64,000 nt of DNA, from assembly GCF_037126465.1 (NCBI RefSeq), contig NC_088209.1:3844001-3908000 (forward strand), given 5' to 3'. A program made the position numbers and the translations under genes. Positions 45,519-57,448 of this stretch are shown piece after piece. The number at the start of each line of letters is the position of its first letter. The stretch's first letter is position 1. Below the pieces are notes generated by a model. That model ran no database searches. It was given only the letters and a program-made list of their open reading frames with translations, and was not told the DNA's origin. The DNA is from Ornithodoros turicata. Its lineage: Eukaryota; Arthropoda; Arachnida; Ixodida; Argasidae.

Positions 45519-45875
45519 CCCTTAACATTTCATTATTTGCTGTTTGTTGTTTTATGCTTTGTATTGTGTTCCCTGTGTCTTGGTGCACCATCCGTTAGAC
45601 CCCACGGTCGTTGATGGGTACCCTCAAAATAAAAAAATAAAAAAAAAGAATGTAAGATGAGAATTTTCAAATAAGAACTTGGCTTTGAAATTTGAAATTT
45701 TGAAGATCAAATCAGAATCAGAATGATAAATTTCAGACTTAAATTTAGAATTAGAATTTAGAATGTAAGATGAGAATTTTCAAATAAGAATTTGGCTGTG
45801 GAATTGTGAACAGGAAACGAGGATTAGAATGAAAAATTTCAAACTTTAATTTAGAATTGGAATTTACAATCTAAA

Positions 45876-46250
45876 ATGAGAATCTTGAACGTTTTCGTGG
45901 ATGGCACATTTTTCACCTGCCCACATATTTCTGACCAAATACTGACTATTAGCGTAGAAAAGGATGGCAAGCCCTTAAATGTGACTTTCTTCTTGATGCC
46001 AGGAAGGAGCCTGAACGAATGTGTGTTTCAACAGCTTCAGCGGGAGATGCAAGATCCAGACCTTGCACTATCCTTGGATTGGACGGGGAGCGACTGTGAA
46101 CAGGCGTTCCCTGGTGCGTTGCAGGCTGTGTTTATGCCTGCCCGGCATAGGGGGTGCCATTTTCATTATTGGCAGGCTATATGCCTCAACGTGCAGGCCT
46201 GTGGACTAGTGGCAGCGTATACACAAAATATTTCAAACATAAAATCATAA
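45876..46250 (+). pseudogene. Captured MULE transposase fragment, copy 6
   Basis: Open frame as in the other copies, with intermediate variants (HISDQILTISVEK with MPGRSLNECVFQQLQ). This mixture suggests it is closer to the ancestral unit or a recombinant between the two left-hand types. Confidence 0.75.
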
Positions 46251-47609
46251 TTAGAATAAATTTCACACTTTAATTTAGAAGTGGAATTTGGAATGTAAGA
46301 TGAGAATTTGCAGAGTCCAGCTTTACAATTTGGAATTTTGAACATAAATTTAGAATTATGACAAATTTCACACTTTAATTTAGTATTGGAATTTAGAAAG
46401 TAACATGAGGATATTTGATTAAGAATTTGGCTTTCCAATTTTGAACATTATATCAGAATTAGAATGATAGATTTCACACTTTAATTTAGAATGTAAAATG
46501 AGCATTTTCAAATAAGAATTTGGCTTTGCAATTTAGAATTTTGAAGATCAAATCAGAATTAGAATGATAAATTTCAGACTTAAATTTAGAATTAGAATTT
46601 AGAATGTAAGATGAGAATTTTCAAATAGGAATTTGGCTTTGCAATTTGGAATTTTGAAGATCAAATCAGAATTAGAATGATAAATTACAGACTTAAATTT
46701 ACAATTAGAATTTAGAATGTAAGATGAGAATTTTCAAATAAAAATTTGGCTTTGGAATTTGGAATTTTGAAGATGAAATCAGAATTAGAATGATAAATAT
46801 CAGACTTAAATTTAGAATTAGAATTTAGAATGTAAGATGAGAATTTTCAAATAAGAATTTGGCTTTCCAATTTGGAATTTTGAAGATGAAATCAGAATTA
46901 TATTGAATAATTTCATACTTAAATTTAGAATTAGAATTTATAATGTAAGATGAGAATTTTCAAATAAGAACTTGGCTTTGCAATTTGGAATTTTGGAGAT
47001 CAAATCAGAATTAGAATGATAAAGTTCAGACTTAGATTTAGAATTAGAATTTAGAATGTAAGATGAGAATTTTCAAATAAGAACTTGGCTTTGGAATTTG
47101 GAATTTTGAAGATGAAATCAGAATAGAATGATAAATTTCAAAGTTAAATTTAGAATTAGAATTTAGAAAGTAAGATGAGAATTTTTTCAAATAAGAATTT
47201 CGCTTTGCAATTTGGAATTTTGAAGATGAAATCAGAATTAGAATGATAAATTTCAGACTTAAATTTATAATTAGAATTTAGAATGTAAGATGAGAATTTT
47301 CAAATAAGAATTTGGCTTTGCAATTTGGAATTTCGAAGATGAAATCAGAATTAGAATGATAAATTTCAGACCTAAATTTTATAATGTAAGATGAGAATTT
47401 TCAAATAAGAATTTGGCTTTGCAATTTGGAATTTCGAAGATGAAATCAGAATTAGAATGATAAATTTCAGACTTAAATTTAGAATTAGAATTTAGAATGT
47501 AAGATGAGAATTTTCAAATAAGAATTTGGCTTTCAAATTTTGAACAGGAAACGAGGATTAGAACGAAAAATTTCAAACTTTAATTTAGAATTGGAATTTA
47601 CAATGTAAA

Positions 47610-47984
47610 ATGAGAATCTTGAGCGTTTTCGTGGATGGCACATTTTTCACCTGCCCACATATTTCTGACCAAATACTGACTATTAGCGTAGAAAAGGATG
47701 GCAAGCCCTTAAATGTGACTTTCTTCTTGATGCCAGGAAGGAGCCTGGACGAATGTGTGTTTCAACAGCTTGTGCGGGAGATGCAAGATCCAGACCTTGC
47801 ACTATCCTTGGATTGGACGGGGAGCGACTGTGAACAGGCGTTCCGTGGTCCGTTGCAGGCTGTGTTTATGCCTGCCCGGCATAGGGGGTGCCATTTTCAT
47901 TATGGGCAGGCTATATGGCTCAACGTGCAGGCCTGTGGACTAGTGGCAGCGTATACACAAAATATTTCAAACATAAAATCATAA
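47610..47984 (+). pseudogene. Captured MULE transposase fragment, copy 7
   Basis: Open frame with private changes (MRILSVFVDG, SLDECVFQQLV, CEQAFRGPLQAV). It is the most diverged of the open copies and still has no stop or frameshift. Confidence 0.75.
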
Positions 47985-48344
47985 TTAGAATAAATTTCAC
48001 ATTTTAATTTAGAAGTGGAATTTGGAATGTAAGATGAGAATTTGCAAAGGGTCCAGCTTTACGATTTGGAATTTTGAACATAAATTGAGAATTATGACAA
48101 ATTTCACACTTTAATTTAGTATTGGAATTTAGAAAGTAACATGAGGATTTTTGATTAAGAATTTGGCTTTCCAATTTTGAATATGAAATCAGAATTAGAA
48201 TGGTAAATTTCACACTTTAATTTAGAACGTAAAATGAGAATTTTCAAATAAGAATTTGGCTTTGCAATATTGAATTTTGAAGATGAAGTCAGAATTATAA
48301 TGATAAATTTCACACTTTAATGTAGAATGTAAAAATTAGAATTT

Positions 48345-48830
48345 TCAAGGTTTTCGTGGAAGTTACGTTCCTTCACTTGTCCACGTATTTTTGACACAAT
48401 ACTGACTATCAGTGCCAACAAGGATGGCAAGCCCTTAATCGTGACTTTCTTCTTGACGCCGTGAAGGAGCCGGGACAGCTACGAACGTGTATTTCGTCAG
48501 CTTCTGCAGGAAATGCAAGATCGAGACCTTGCATTATCCTTGGCAGTGACGAGGAGCGACTTTGAACAGGCATTCATTTGTGCGTTGCAGGCTGTGTTTA
48601 TGCCTTCCCGGCATAGGGGGTGCCATTTTCATTATGGGCAGGCAATGTGGCGCAGCGTGCAGGCCTGTGGACTAGCGGCAGCATACACACAATAGCACAA
48701 AATGAAAATATAAATGTGTTTGTGAAACAGACTAAGCCTGGCATTTGTGCCAGTTGCTTTTGTGCACATGGCATAGGGCCTACTGAAGGCTAGTGCACCC
48801 CAGGTGCCAGGGTTGAGGACTTTTAACGTC
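48345..48830 (+). pseudogene. Decayed longer MULE copy at the array edge
   Basis: The sequence starts TTTTCAAGGTTTTCGTGGAA and follows the captured fragment, but with frameshifts and stops. It continues past its end into VCETD-like remains that match 30600-30690 (CTGGCATTTGTGCCAGTTGC, CCCCAGGTGCC). It therefore holds both the captured part and sequence downstream of it, which links the array to the gene-like exons at 27.2-30.8 kb. Confidence 0.7.
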
Positions 48831-49094
48831 CATTTAAAATTGGAATTTAGAGTGTAATATGGGAATTTTCAGTTAATTTGTCAATAGATTTAGGTGACAA
48901 CACTGACAACCCAAGAACAAGAAATGCGTAATGCCTTGTTAATACTTCGAAGCAACCGGGAGGCCTATGAGCAAGCATTTGGAGGCTTTGAGCAGAAAAT
49001 GCGAGAGAAATCTTCAATAGCTTTGGGCTTCAAATATATGCACTGTGGGCAGTGTTTATGCCTGCCCGACACAAGGTGTGCTATTCTAATTTTC

Positions 49095-49300
49095 ACTGCA
49101 GCACAGGCAAAAGATGCAGGCCTTTTGACATGCATAAACATAAAGTAACACACAACATAAACTATAACCAACACAATTACACACTCATCAAACACATCAA
49201 CATCAAATACAAAAACAAACCAAATTGAAATTTGCAATTTAGAATGATGCTTCAATTTAGAATTGGAATTTGGAACAAGATGCGAAATCATCGTAGAATT
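49095..49300. repeat. Right flank repeat shared with 31850-32040
   Basis: Same orientation copy of the left flank (GCACAGGCAAAAGATGCAGG, then GACATGCATAAACATAAAG), more than 85 percent alike by eye. It bounds the array on the right. Confidence 0.8.
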
Positions 49301-49569
49301 TGATACTGCTTTTTGAAGTAAAAGTTATACTTAAGATAAGAATTTCTAATTAGAAATTTTTTTGCTCTTGAATTTAGAACTGTATGGCATGTTCTTGTAC
49401 AACACTGTCCAAGCCATAATGTAATGTGAAAAAGGTCACTGCTGGCCACAGGCTGCAGCAGACCATGGACTCAGTGGTTACTATGGTGAGACTGAACAGG
49501 AGGAGGTTCCTGGAGCGCAATGGGCAACACAAAACTGTGCTTCACTAGTGAATAACAATTTCTCCTGCT

Positions 49570-49700
49570 TGCAGAGACCAGAGTGTGTTTTGTGGATGGG
49601 ACTTTCCTACTTGTCCACAGACTGTTCATTAAATACTCACAATAAGTCTTGACAGAAACAATGAGCAACTTGTACTCAAGAATTCTGTAATGAACTGAGC
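49570..49700 (+). pseudogene. Divergent MULE-domain start remnant
   Basis: The sequence GTGTGTTTTGTGGATGGGAC followed by TTTCCTACTTGTCCACAGAC encodes a VDGTFL.CPQ-like start of the MULE domain across a frameshift, then ILTI and NEQLVL-like words. It is a separate, older relative of the array fragments. Confidence 0.45.
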
Positions 49701-50930
49701 TGTATATTGGGAGAGCTATGCAGCATGATGCTCTTCGTTGTCCCTTTCCTTCAACATTGTCCAGGAAAGCCGTGGTTGGAAAACCATGTAGTCATAAATT
49801 GGTGCAAGGCAATACGTAATATGTCATTGTGACTACATTACAGCTGCAGATTACTTGCGAGAGTGCTGCTGCAGGTAGGCCGACTTCTTCTATGTTGTGT
49901 TGGCGCCTCGGTCCATGCTCCTCAAAGTAAAGGAAAAGTCACTCCGGCATATTTTACACCAACTTGTTTGCCTCCTTTCATTTTCATTCAATGAAAACAA
50001 AGACCAACTCATCTAGACCTGGCAGCTGTTCAAGAGCACAACATGACATTGTTTTCTGCACCTCTTAATTATGGTAGCTTGGATGAATGCTTTAATGCAT
50101 GTATTGTGTATGACTTTGGTTTTGATTTGGTATCAACTGGGATTTTCTGGCACAAAGACATCACAGATCCAAATGTGCCAGACCGGGTATATTGCTCAGT
50201 TGTCTAAGGTCATTTGGATTGGTTTGTTGTCCATAGCATTGTCTCACTGGGTGTGGGTCCACCTCAGGTAATGCTCCATAGTGAGCAACGTATGGTCAAC
50301 TTTCAAACCACTGTCAGTAGCAATTGTTGCCTGAGCAAATTACGGCACTTTTATTGAGGGGTAGAATTTCAGATACCAGCCAGTTGAAGGAGCCGCTATC
50401 AGCATTGTGTATCACTCACTGCCTGAGAGGACTGGTACAAAAAGTAATTGTTACCGACAGACCACAGGTTGTAGACAAAGGTGTTTTCTGCGACTAATGA
50501 GCAGTGGTCACCTGCAACAGCTCCTCAGTTCCAGTTTCAAGCCAATATGAGGGACCTGAACTCATTGGTGTCAGCGGGCCACGTACTATGGACTTGTGGT
50601 ATCTTGTTTCTGGTACAAAGGATACAACACATAAGTTGAAGCAACAGAAGGCATAGATACTTAAGCAACGTAGCTGTATTCACTCACTAGGTCACCCATC
50701 CAGATTTTTGTATGTGTACTGAGGAAACATGGCTCATCTTGCCTTTAGCTATGCCATCAATATCAGCTGAAATGTTTATTTATCTCCTGCTTAACAATAC
50801 GCTTGAGAAGGCGAGCACTGCAGTAATGCACACGATAATAAAATTCAACTCAAATAACCTTCACCTAAGGCAGCAGAAGACAAAAAATGTTCAAAAATTC
50901 GGGACTTACGGGTAGAAAATGAAGCTTCAA
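49701..50930. other. No confidently recognised gene
   Basis: Only short frames such as 50071-50271, rich in hydrophobic residues but without a domain I recognise. Confidence 0.3.
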
Positions 50931-51070
50931 CACTGGCTTGACACAACACAACATTTAATAACAGAAGTCTCGTCTCTCATACGAGACACATCATCAGTGC
51001 AGTCACAGGGCAGAACGCAGGGAAGGACCATACAGGCTACTTAAAAACATCAGTGTACAATTTGGGAAGT
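50920..51070 (-). mobile_element. Penelope-like 3' end, minus strand
   Basis: On the minus strand it reads ACTGATGATGTGTCTCGTAT, then GAGACGAGACTTCTGTTATT and AAATGTTGTGTTGTGTCAAG. The same words occur on the plus strand at 51845-51915. The wording is that of Penelope-like 3' untranslated regions that follow the GIY-YIG domain. Confidence 0.5.
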
Positions 51071-51609
51071 GGGCCCGCATTTATTACTGTAGATGGTCTT
51101 ATCACTCCTTATGTGCCATAGGTCCCCGTAGGCCATACTTCTATTTTTCAGGTCAGAGTACTGTCAAAATCAAAACTGTGACTGTTTCTCCAAAAATGTT
51201 CAAAAAGTTTGGTCTTTTGTTTAATCGTGTGTGTGGCCTTTTCTACACCTCGTGCTTCTCTATCGTCTGGTCTAGCAAAATGTATGAGACACCAAAGCCA
51301 CGACAATTCAACTTATATTTGACACAACTTTGGAAATCAGGGTTGACCAGCTGTTCTGGCTTTGATACGAGATCACGGAGTCTGGTATGAGGTTTAAAAG
51401 CTGTCCTCAGTCCCAAAGGGCACGACAGATAGATTCTAAAATACCCTTCACATAAGGGATGACGTCTTGAACATCTTTGTTGCCATCCTGCTGCTTGTCT
51501 TTGCATGAGCGTTTGCGTGTGGAGTCAATGAAATGATCATGACCATAAAGATTTCGCTGATTCCTTAACGATTCCAGCACTCACGGTCGAAACAGAAGCA
51601 CACGACTCA

Positions 51610-51950
51610 AGGAGGGCAGATGAGGTGTAGGAAGGGCCACAAACACAAGTTCGATTTCAACAACGCTGTGACCCTAAGATGAGAACACAGGTGGGGACCA
51701 CGAAAATACTTTGAACCGTGGCACATAAGAAGTGATACAACTGTCTGCAACAGCAACTGTGGGCCAATTTCTCGAATTGTACTCTGACCCTTTTGAGTAG
51801 CTTCTCTGGCCTTTCCCTGAATTCTGCCTGTGGCTGCATTGATGATGTCTCTCGTATGAAAGATGAAACGTCTATTATTAAATGTTTTCTGTTGTGTCAA
51901 TCCAGTGCCGAAGTTTTACTTTCTAGCTAGTAGAAGTGGACAACATGCCG
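51610..51950 (+). pseudogene. Penelope-like GIY-YIG C-terminal fragment and 3' end
   Basis: Across a broken frame the plus strand reads HKHKFDFNNAVTLR, EHRWGPRKYFEPWHIRSD and CNSNCGPISRIVL, matching the W..R...E...I.....N...G end of the GIY-YIG domain in Penelope-like proteins. The 3' untranslated sequence follows, with the CATTGATGATGTCTCTCGTA motif. It forms an inverted pair with 50920-51070. Confidence 0.55.
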
Positions 51951-52261
51951 CATTCGGCAGCTTACTGCAATTTAAAATATATATTATTTCATTTTCATTT
52001 TCTACGGCTGCCCAGCTGCTGGAATCCCATATGATTCCACTTGAGAAACAAAATGGAAGCATTTTGGTTTTCAAGTGAATTCTACTTGGGTTCCAACATA
52101 TATTTCTACGTACGTGGAAAAAATGAATTTTTTTGGCAGTTGGACCTAAAACGATACTGCTCGATTCGTCTCAAGTGTTTGGTGCAGGAGCCTCCCCTGC
52201 CCACTAGATTAGTGTTATGGGATTGGTGCTTCACTGAACAGTGAGCCGGATACATCATGCC

Positions 52262-52415
52262 ACTCCTCAGACGCTTTCAGACATATGTCGGCACAGTTCC
52301 CTTAGAAGTCGGCCCAGGACGCACATTCCCCCAGGGCGTGAGTCGTGACGTTGCCCACATACGTGAGGCCGACAACGGCAAGCCCTATCACCATCACCAC
52401 CACCACCACACCATG
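52262..52415 (+). mobile_element. tRNA-derived SINE, 5'-truncated third copy
   Basis: It begins in the middle of the SINE body with CAGACGCTTTCAGACATATG, continues GTCGGCCCAGGACGCACATT and GAGGCCGACAACGGCAAGCC, and ends in a CACCATCACCACC tail. It lacks the tRNA-related head seen at 22976 and 25360. Confidence 0.75.
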
Positions 52416-52429
52416 CCACTAGATTCCCC

Positions 52430-52620
52430 GGAACATAGAGCACGAAATTTAAAATGCCCACGAATTTCGTTAATTATCTTACACGAGGACAAAAACAACT
52501 TGGCAGGAATAGAAATTAACGATGGAAGATGAAAGTCACTGAAAAGGTTAGCCAGCTGTAGGACTGGAACCCACATCTTCTGGATTACCAGATTACCTGG
52601 ATTACTCATCTCAGTAATAG
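52430..52620 (-). mobile_element. Possible second SINE family, minus strand
   Basis: On the minus strand it reads CAGAAGATGTGGGTTCCAGT then CCTACAGCTGGCTAACC, which resembles a tRNA B-box region (GGTTCCAGTCC) followed by a SINE-like body. No A-box or tail could be placed, so this is tentative. Confidence 0.4.
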
Positions 52621-52695
52621 AAACTGTTGACATAAATGAAGAGTTCACAATATTTCTGTGTAAACCAAGATCTATTATAAGTATACCTAGTTATA

Positions 52696-53384
52696 CAGGG
52701 TGTTTATATTTGGCCTTTAGAGAATTATTACAAAAAGTCGTGAGAGCAGCAAGGATGTCGTTTTTCCAGTTCAGTTCTACGCACAGCCAGACATCCTCTC
52801 AGAGAAAGTGCACAACTACAAGATGTCTAATTACCTCAAATTCATTAACCAACTTTTTAATTATGGGATTTCGGACAAAAGCAAGATGGCAGATTGAGGG
52901 ACTATCCTCGTTGCAAGCCATTTCAGACTAGAAAAAAAAAAAACTGAGACACACATGTGCGTTAAAATATCCATCCCTGAACTTTGATATGACAATGAGC
53001 AGAAACTGAAAACGAGGCGACCGTTAACGCAGGGAGTACAAAACACGTGAGAGGGCCATGTGCTTTAGAGCAATGGAGATGATTGGAGTAGGTGTCGCTC
53101 GACTGGCCAGATAAGCTGCTTTCCGTCCAGATAACCCTCCATCGGCGAGGGCGATGCTCCCCGCCACGCTTTTTCGGTTTAGGCTCATTTGCATATAAAA
53201 ATTCTGGGATGCATATTGTAACACACGTGCATATTTCAGCATTTTAAAATGTGGAATAGCATTCAACGAAGATAGCCTCTCAATATGCTATCCTGGCCGT
53301 AGAACACAACAGCAAAATACAACATCTATACCGCTCTCATAGCTTTTTAAAAAAATTCTGTACATGCTAAAAATAAACGCCCTG
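52696..53384. mobile_element. 689-bp MITE-like element flanked by TA
   Basis: The ends read TA-CAGGGTGTTTATATTT (TA at 52694-52695) and AAATAAACGCCCTG-TA (TA at 53385-53386). The ends are imperfect complements over about 15 bp and fit Tc1/mariner-type termini. The inside resembles the region near 28.67 kb. It encodes nothing recognisable. Confidence 0.65.
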
Positions 53385-53559
53385 TATTCTTCAGTATTTA
53401 GGTTTTGACCAACCGACAAGTCCTTGGATGACATCGACAAGTTTAAACCCATTTAAGTAAAAATCCTATTGGTACTCTAAGGGTAAGAAAACAGAAACAT
53501 ATACTACCTTTTGCATTTTAGGAAGTACAGGTATCGTAATTCAGCAACAACGAACATTG

Positions 53560-54975
53560 GAATTTAAAACAATATTACCCAAAGCTTATCTATTCCATCT
53601 TAGCCATTCTAACGCGGTAGACAAGTATCCGGACACATATACTAAAAAAGGCCAAGGTTGTTCCCATATAGAAGAGTGGTGACTGAAATGATTAGCATCA
53701 TTACGGGCCCATGTCTGTACTATCCGTACTTAACACAGTCTTTTAAAAACCTGTTATTGCTAGGGTTAATTCTTTTTCAGAAAAGTTTCAGATTCTTCCT
53801 TCCGATCAACATGGCTTTCGAGCAAAGCAATCCACTTCTTCCGCTGTGGTAATTGTCACACAATTTCTTAATGACGTGTTAAAAGATCCTTGACCTTGTA
53901 ACCTTAGTTGCTGGCATCTCTATATACTAAAAAAAGCATTTGACACAATAAACCACGAGACCTTGTTGACAAAAATGGCTTCCATGGCCATGCCTTAGAG
54001 TTTTTCAGCAGTTACCTGTCTTCACTAACACAAGCAGCCGTACGTAACGATGTCCCATCCCAGCCTCTGTGTACCTGTGTAAGGGTCCCACAGAACTCAG
54101 GTTTGGGACCAATATTACTTTCCTTTATACAATTATGATCTTCAGAGGGGGTTCAAAAATTCCAAATGTAGAATGTACGCTGATGACATAAATTTCTTTA
54201 TGCCTGGCGCAAGTGTCGCACAAATTCGATAGCATGCTGAAGATAATTCAGAATTATGCTGATGAGTGGTTCAGATAAAACAAAATTATGTTAAACATAA
54301 ATGAAACTCGTGCAATTGTTTTTCGTAGTACATTATCTAAATTCGAAGGTTTACAGTTAGTCTTGCTGTTCACGGTAAACTTATACTGCAGGCTGGTGAA
54401 GTCACCTGAGTGTAGTTATGGACGAACATCTTCAGGGGGGACATCACATTCAGCACATTTGTCAAAACCTTTCTAAAGCCTGCTCCCTGCTCTTACTTGC
54501 TATAGAACTGTTTCCAATTAGTGTACTACGCTCTATTTATTTCACACTAGGTCATTCATATCTCGCTTACTGTTCAGAATCCTGGGGCCACAGTGTACAG
54601 CCCTATCTTGAACCTATTCTTAGGTTACAGAAAATATGTCTATGAATCACGGCTCTTACGAAGAAGTACAGCCCCTCATTGACCTTATTTTTTTAAAAAA
54701 AGTTCTAGTGTTGATTACGTTGTTAAACAATGTACAGTTCCTCACGCATAGTATTGCTAATTGTAGTTTTCCATTTTCAGTTCGCTTGCTACACCGTAAA
54801 CTGAGATTGACCAGGGAGAAGGATTTAGAGAACTCCAATCTTAGGAAGACCAGTAATGCATATGGTCGTATGTCTGCAGCATTTCAAGGAATCTCAAGGA
54901 GAAGATATGGAATTCTGCAGACACAAATAGAGTGCATAACGTTAAACCTGTCCTCACTGGGCTCTGTGTTTTGAG
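53560..54975 (+). pseudogene. Heavily decayed LINE reverse transcriptase
   Basis: Across many frameshifts the plus strand shows ordered RT pieces: FDTINHETLL (finger/palm), VPQNSGLGPILLSF, MYADDINFFMPG (catalytic YADD box), then EFRSTLSKFEGLQ-like and YLAYCSESWGHSV...LRLQKICL from the C-terminal region, and a short RRYGI tail. The order and motifs identify a non-LTR element different from the one at 41.8 kb. No endonuclease or tail was found. It is older than the neighbouring LINE. Confidence 0.7.
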
Positions 54976-55179
54976 TGGCTCCATTAGATTTGTCCAAATC
55001 AGGTAACGCATTCGTCACAAGAGTGTATAAGTGTTTTAGTGCCATCGCTGTTTTCTTGTTGTGTCATTGTTCTGGAGTTCTTTTCACATTGTTGCAAGCA
55101 GATTTGCACCAGGATAGCATGCTGCTACACTGTCAAGGACAATAGAAACTTTATGTAACAATGGAAATTGAGGGGGTGG

Positions 55180-57448
55180 GGACTATCTTTCTACTGTAAA
55201 CATTTTCTTACATTTACACAACATGGCTTCCTACCTGGCAGATCTGTCGAAACCAATCTTGTTACATATATGAATTTTCTAGTGCATCATATTGGTAAAA
55301 GCGTGCAAGTAGATTCTGTTTACTTCGATATATCGAAAGCGTTCGATTCTGTGAGTCATCAATTACTTGTTGATAAATTATCCATCTATGGATTTTCATC
55401 AAACTTATGCAACTGGTTCACTTCTTATTTAAAGTGCAGCTCCGCTGCTGTTCCGAAAGTATGAAGACGTTGTGATATTCAGAACCGTGGTCTTAACTTC
55501 ATTCATAAACGCACATTGCTTTCCAAATTTCCATACTCCTTCGTGAGAAATTTGAGAAAAACTACCGGGCGGCGGTTCCACTTGTGACGTTATACTTGGA
55601 ACTGCGCGGATTGAATAGCCACACCTAGCCAGCTCTGCCTGGCAACCAGTTTGTGTTTACACTCCGTCATGGCCGCTGTATCGTGCTGAAATAGCTGTCA
55701 CGAGCTATCGGGGACCACCGCACCGTTTTATCATGTTTCTTATAAGAAATACTTCGTCTTCGAGCACGTACTCATTCTCGTTCTCAATAGCTTTGGTGGT
55801 GCTTTCTGCACGCGCAGCAAGTCCGCGCATAGTGCGCTGCCAAAGCTATTGAGAATGCGTACGAGCACGTCACACGTTAGGTGTTAGGTCTTGTTGGTAG
55901 CATGAAGCACAGTGCGGGCACAGAATGTCCGCTCACGACGGCCGTCGTTGCACAACGAGGCCATCCTGTAAGGCTTGTTAAAGAAGACCGGCAAAACTAT
56001 CTTTGAGGCTATTAACGACAGCAATTATCACGGAACACACCCAAAACATTCACCTTCGCCCATAGATCTCCGCCATCGCATCGACGATTTGGCGTTAGCC
56101 AAGCCACGAGCGCGGCTAAGCCAGGACGAAGCCGGGATTGGTCAGGGTTTGCCGACCACAGGACCGCCGTGCCAGGGAAATTTAAAAAATTGTTTTCTTA
56201 AAAACTACAAACAAATGGGTGAAAATTTTTCACATGTATGCTCTCTGTGCGGAAACGAACGCACAGCCCAAGCATGGCTCCATTCTGGCGCAGTCGAAAA
56301 TCGGCGGAGCTGAGCTTTAAGTAACCGCAACAACGTTGTTATTTACAAAGGTACCCAATCCCGTTCATACTTGATGACCTCCGGTGTTCCTCAAGGCTCT
56401 ATCCTTGGGCCATTACTGTTTAATGTTTTTGTCAATGACCTTTCCACTTGTGTGCAAAACAGTAACATTCTTCAATACGCTGATGACCTCAAGTTGTTTT
56501 GTTGTATTAATCATGCTGACGAATGTTTGGATTTACAAAATGACATCACTCGTGTACAGTCTTGGTTTACACGGAACATGTTGAAACTCAACGCTCTTAA
56601 ATCTCATGTAATCACTTTCACTCGGAAAACTACCCCCATCCACTTTACCTACTCTATGGCGTCAACCACCATTAATCGTGTTAACTGTATAAGAGATTTG
56701 GGCATCACTTTTGATAGTCATCTCTCTTTCCAAACGCACATTACGTATATCACAAATCTTGCATTCTCTAAACTAGGTGTCATCTCGAGACTTACAAAAA
56801 ACTTCTCGCACCCCCTATGCTTCTTTCGCTTATTTTTTTCCACGGTTCTCCCTCTCATCGAGTTTTCCTCAGTTGTATGGAACTGTTTGAACAAACCTCT
56901 CACATCTGACGTTGAAAAAGTCCAAAGACGATTTATTGCTATTTACCACGACCGATACATTGGTAAAACTATGTACCATAACTACGACCACATTCTTGAA
57001 AAACTTAACCTACCCACCTTAGCTCATCGAAGGACATTGCGCGACTGTCATTTCCTTTTCAAGCTTGTGCACGGCATCATTGACTGCCCTGATTTGTTAT
57101 CTTCGGTGTCTGTTCATCTACCATTGCGTAACTTGCGATCCCAACCTGTTTTCCATGAAAATATGGCCCATTACTGTGCACCTATATCTCGCTTGCAGCG
57201 CACCATGAATACTCTCTGCCAGAATTATGATATTGACATCTTTTTTTTCTCATTCTCATCATTTAAATCTTCTCTTCCTAACAGCAACGCGAGAACTGTT
57301 TAACCCTTAACATTTCATTGTTTGCTGTTTGTTGTTTTATGCTTTGTATTGTGTTCCCTGTGTCTTGGTGCACCATCCGTTAGACCCCACGGTCGTTGAT
57401 GGGTACCTTCAAAATAAAATAAAATAAAATAAAATAAATAAATAAAAT
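55180..57448 (+). mobile_element. Second copy of the array LINE, 5'-truncated and split
   Basis: From GACTATCTTTCTACTG (55182) it is about 98 percent alike, by eye, to the LINE at 41815-45650 from its RT onward. It is interrupted after TTAA at 55432 by an 884-bp insert and resumes at 56317. The right part is one open frame with TSGVPQGSILGPLLFNVFVN and LQYADDLKLF. It ends in AAAATAA units. The high identity shows that this LINE family was active recently. Confidence 0.9.
55433..56316. mobile_element. 884-bp element with TTAA target duplication
   Basis: It starts AGTGCAGCTCCGC and ends GCGGAGCTGAGCT, flanked on both sides by TTAA (55429-55432 and 56317-56320). The unoccupied site, TTATTTAAGTAACC, is visible in the LINE at 44531. 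An internal inverted repeat, ATTCTCAATAGCTTTGG near 55782 with its complement near 55841, forms a hairpin. No transposase is recognisable. TTAA sites suggest a piggyBac-type mechanism. Confidence 0.88.

Larger units (their letters stand above)
41815..45650 (+). mobile_element. Non-LTR retrotransposon (LINE), nearly full length
   Basis: An AP-endonuclease-type LINE inserted into the satellite array. It has a coiled-coil ORF1, an ORF2 with endonuclease and reverse transcriptase, and an A/T-rich tail of AAAATAA units after GGGTACCCTC. The motif set fits the Jockey/CR1/L2 group; the exact clade is not assigned. ORF2 is broken by a 139-bp palindromic insert (43209-43347) and one TAA (43734-43736). 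The 5' end joins the AT-rich satellite directly and is probably truncated. Confidence 0.88.
45650..48345 (+). repeat. Higher-order tandem array, part 2
   Basis: The 113-bp AT-rich repeats resume directly after the LINE tail and carry MULE fragments at 45876 and 47610, then a decayed one from about 48345. Repeat copies here are more diverged than in part 1 (for example TTGGAGATC, TTTCGCTTTG variants), so this is an older edge of the array. Confidence 0.9.

Noticed and set aside
33060..48345. Possible CRISPR-like array (regular repeats)
   Set aside because: Units are tandem without unique spacers, 113 bp long and AT-rich, in a eukaryotic repeat context; it is a satellite.
49701..50700. Possible membrane protein at 50071-50271
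   Set aside because: Only 66 codons, hydrophobic by composition, with no family motif or exon boundaries.
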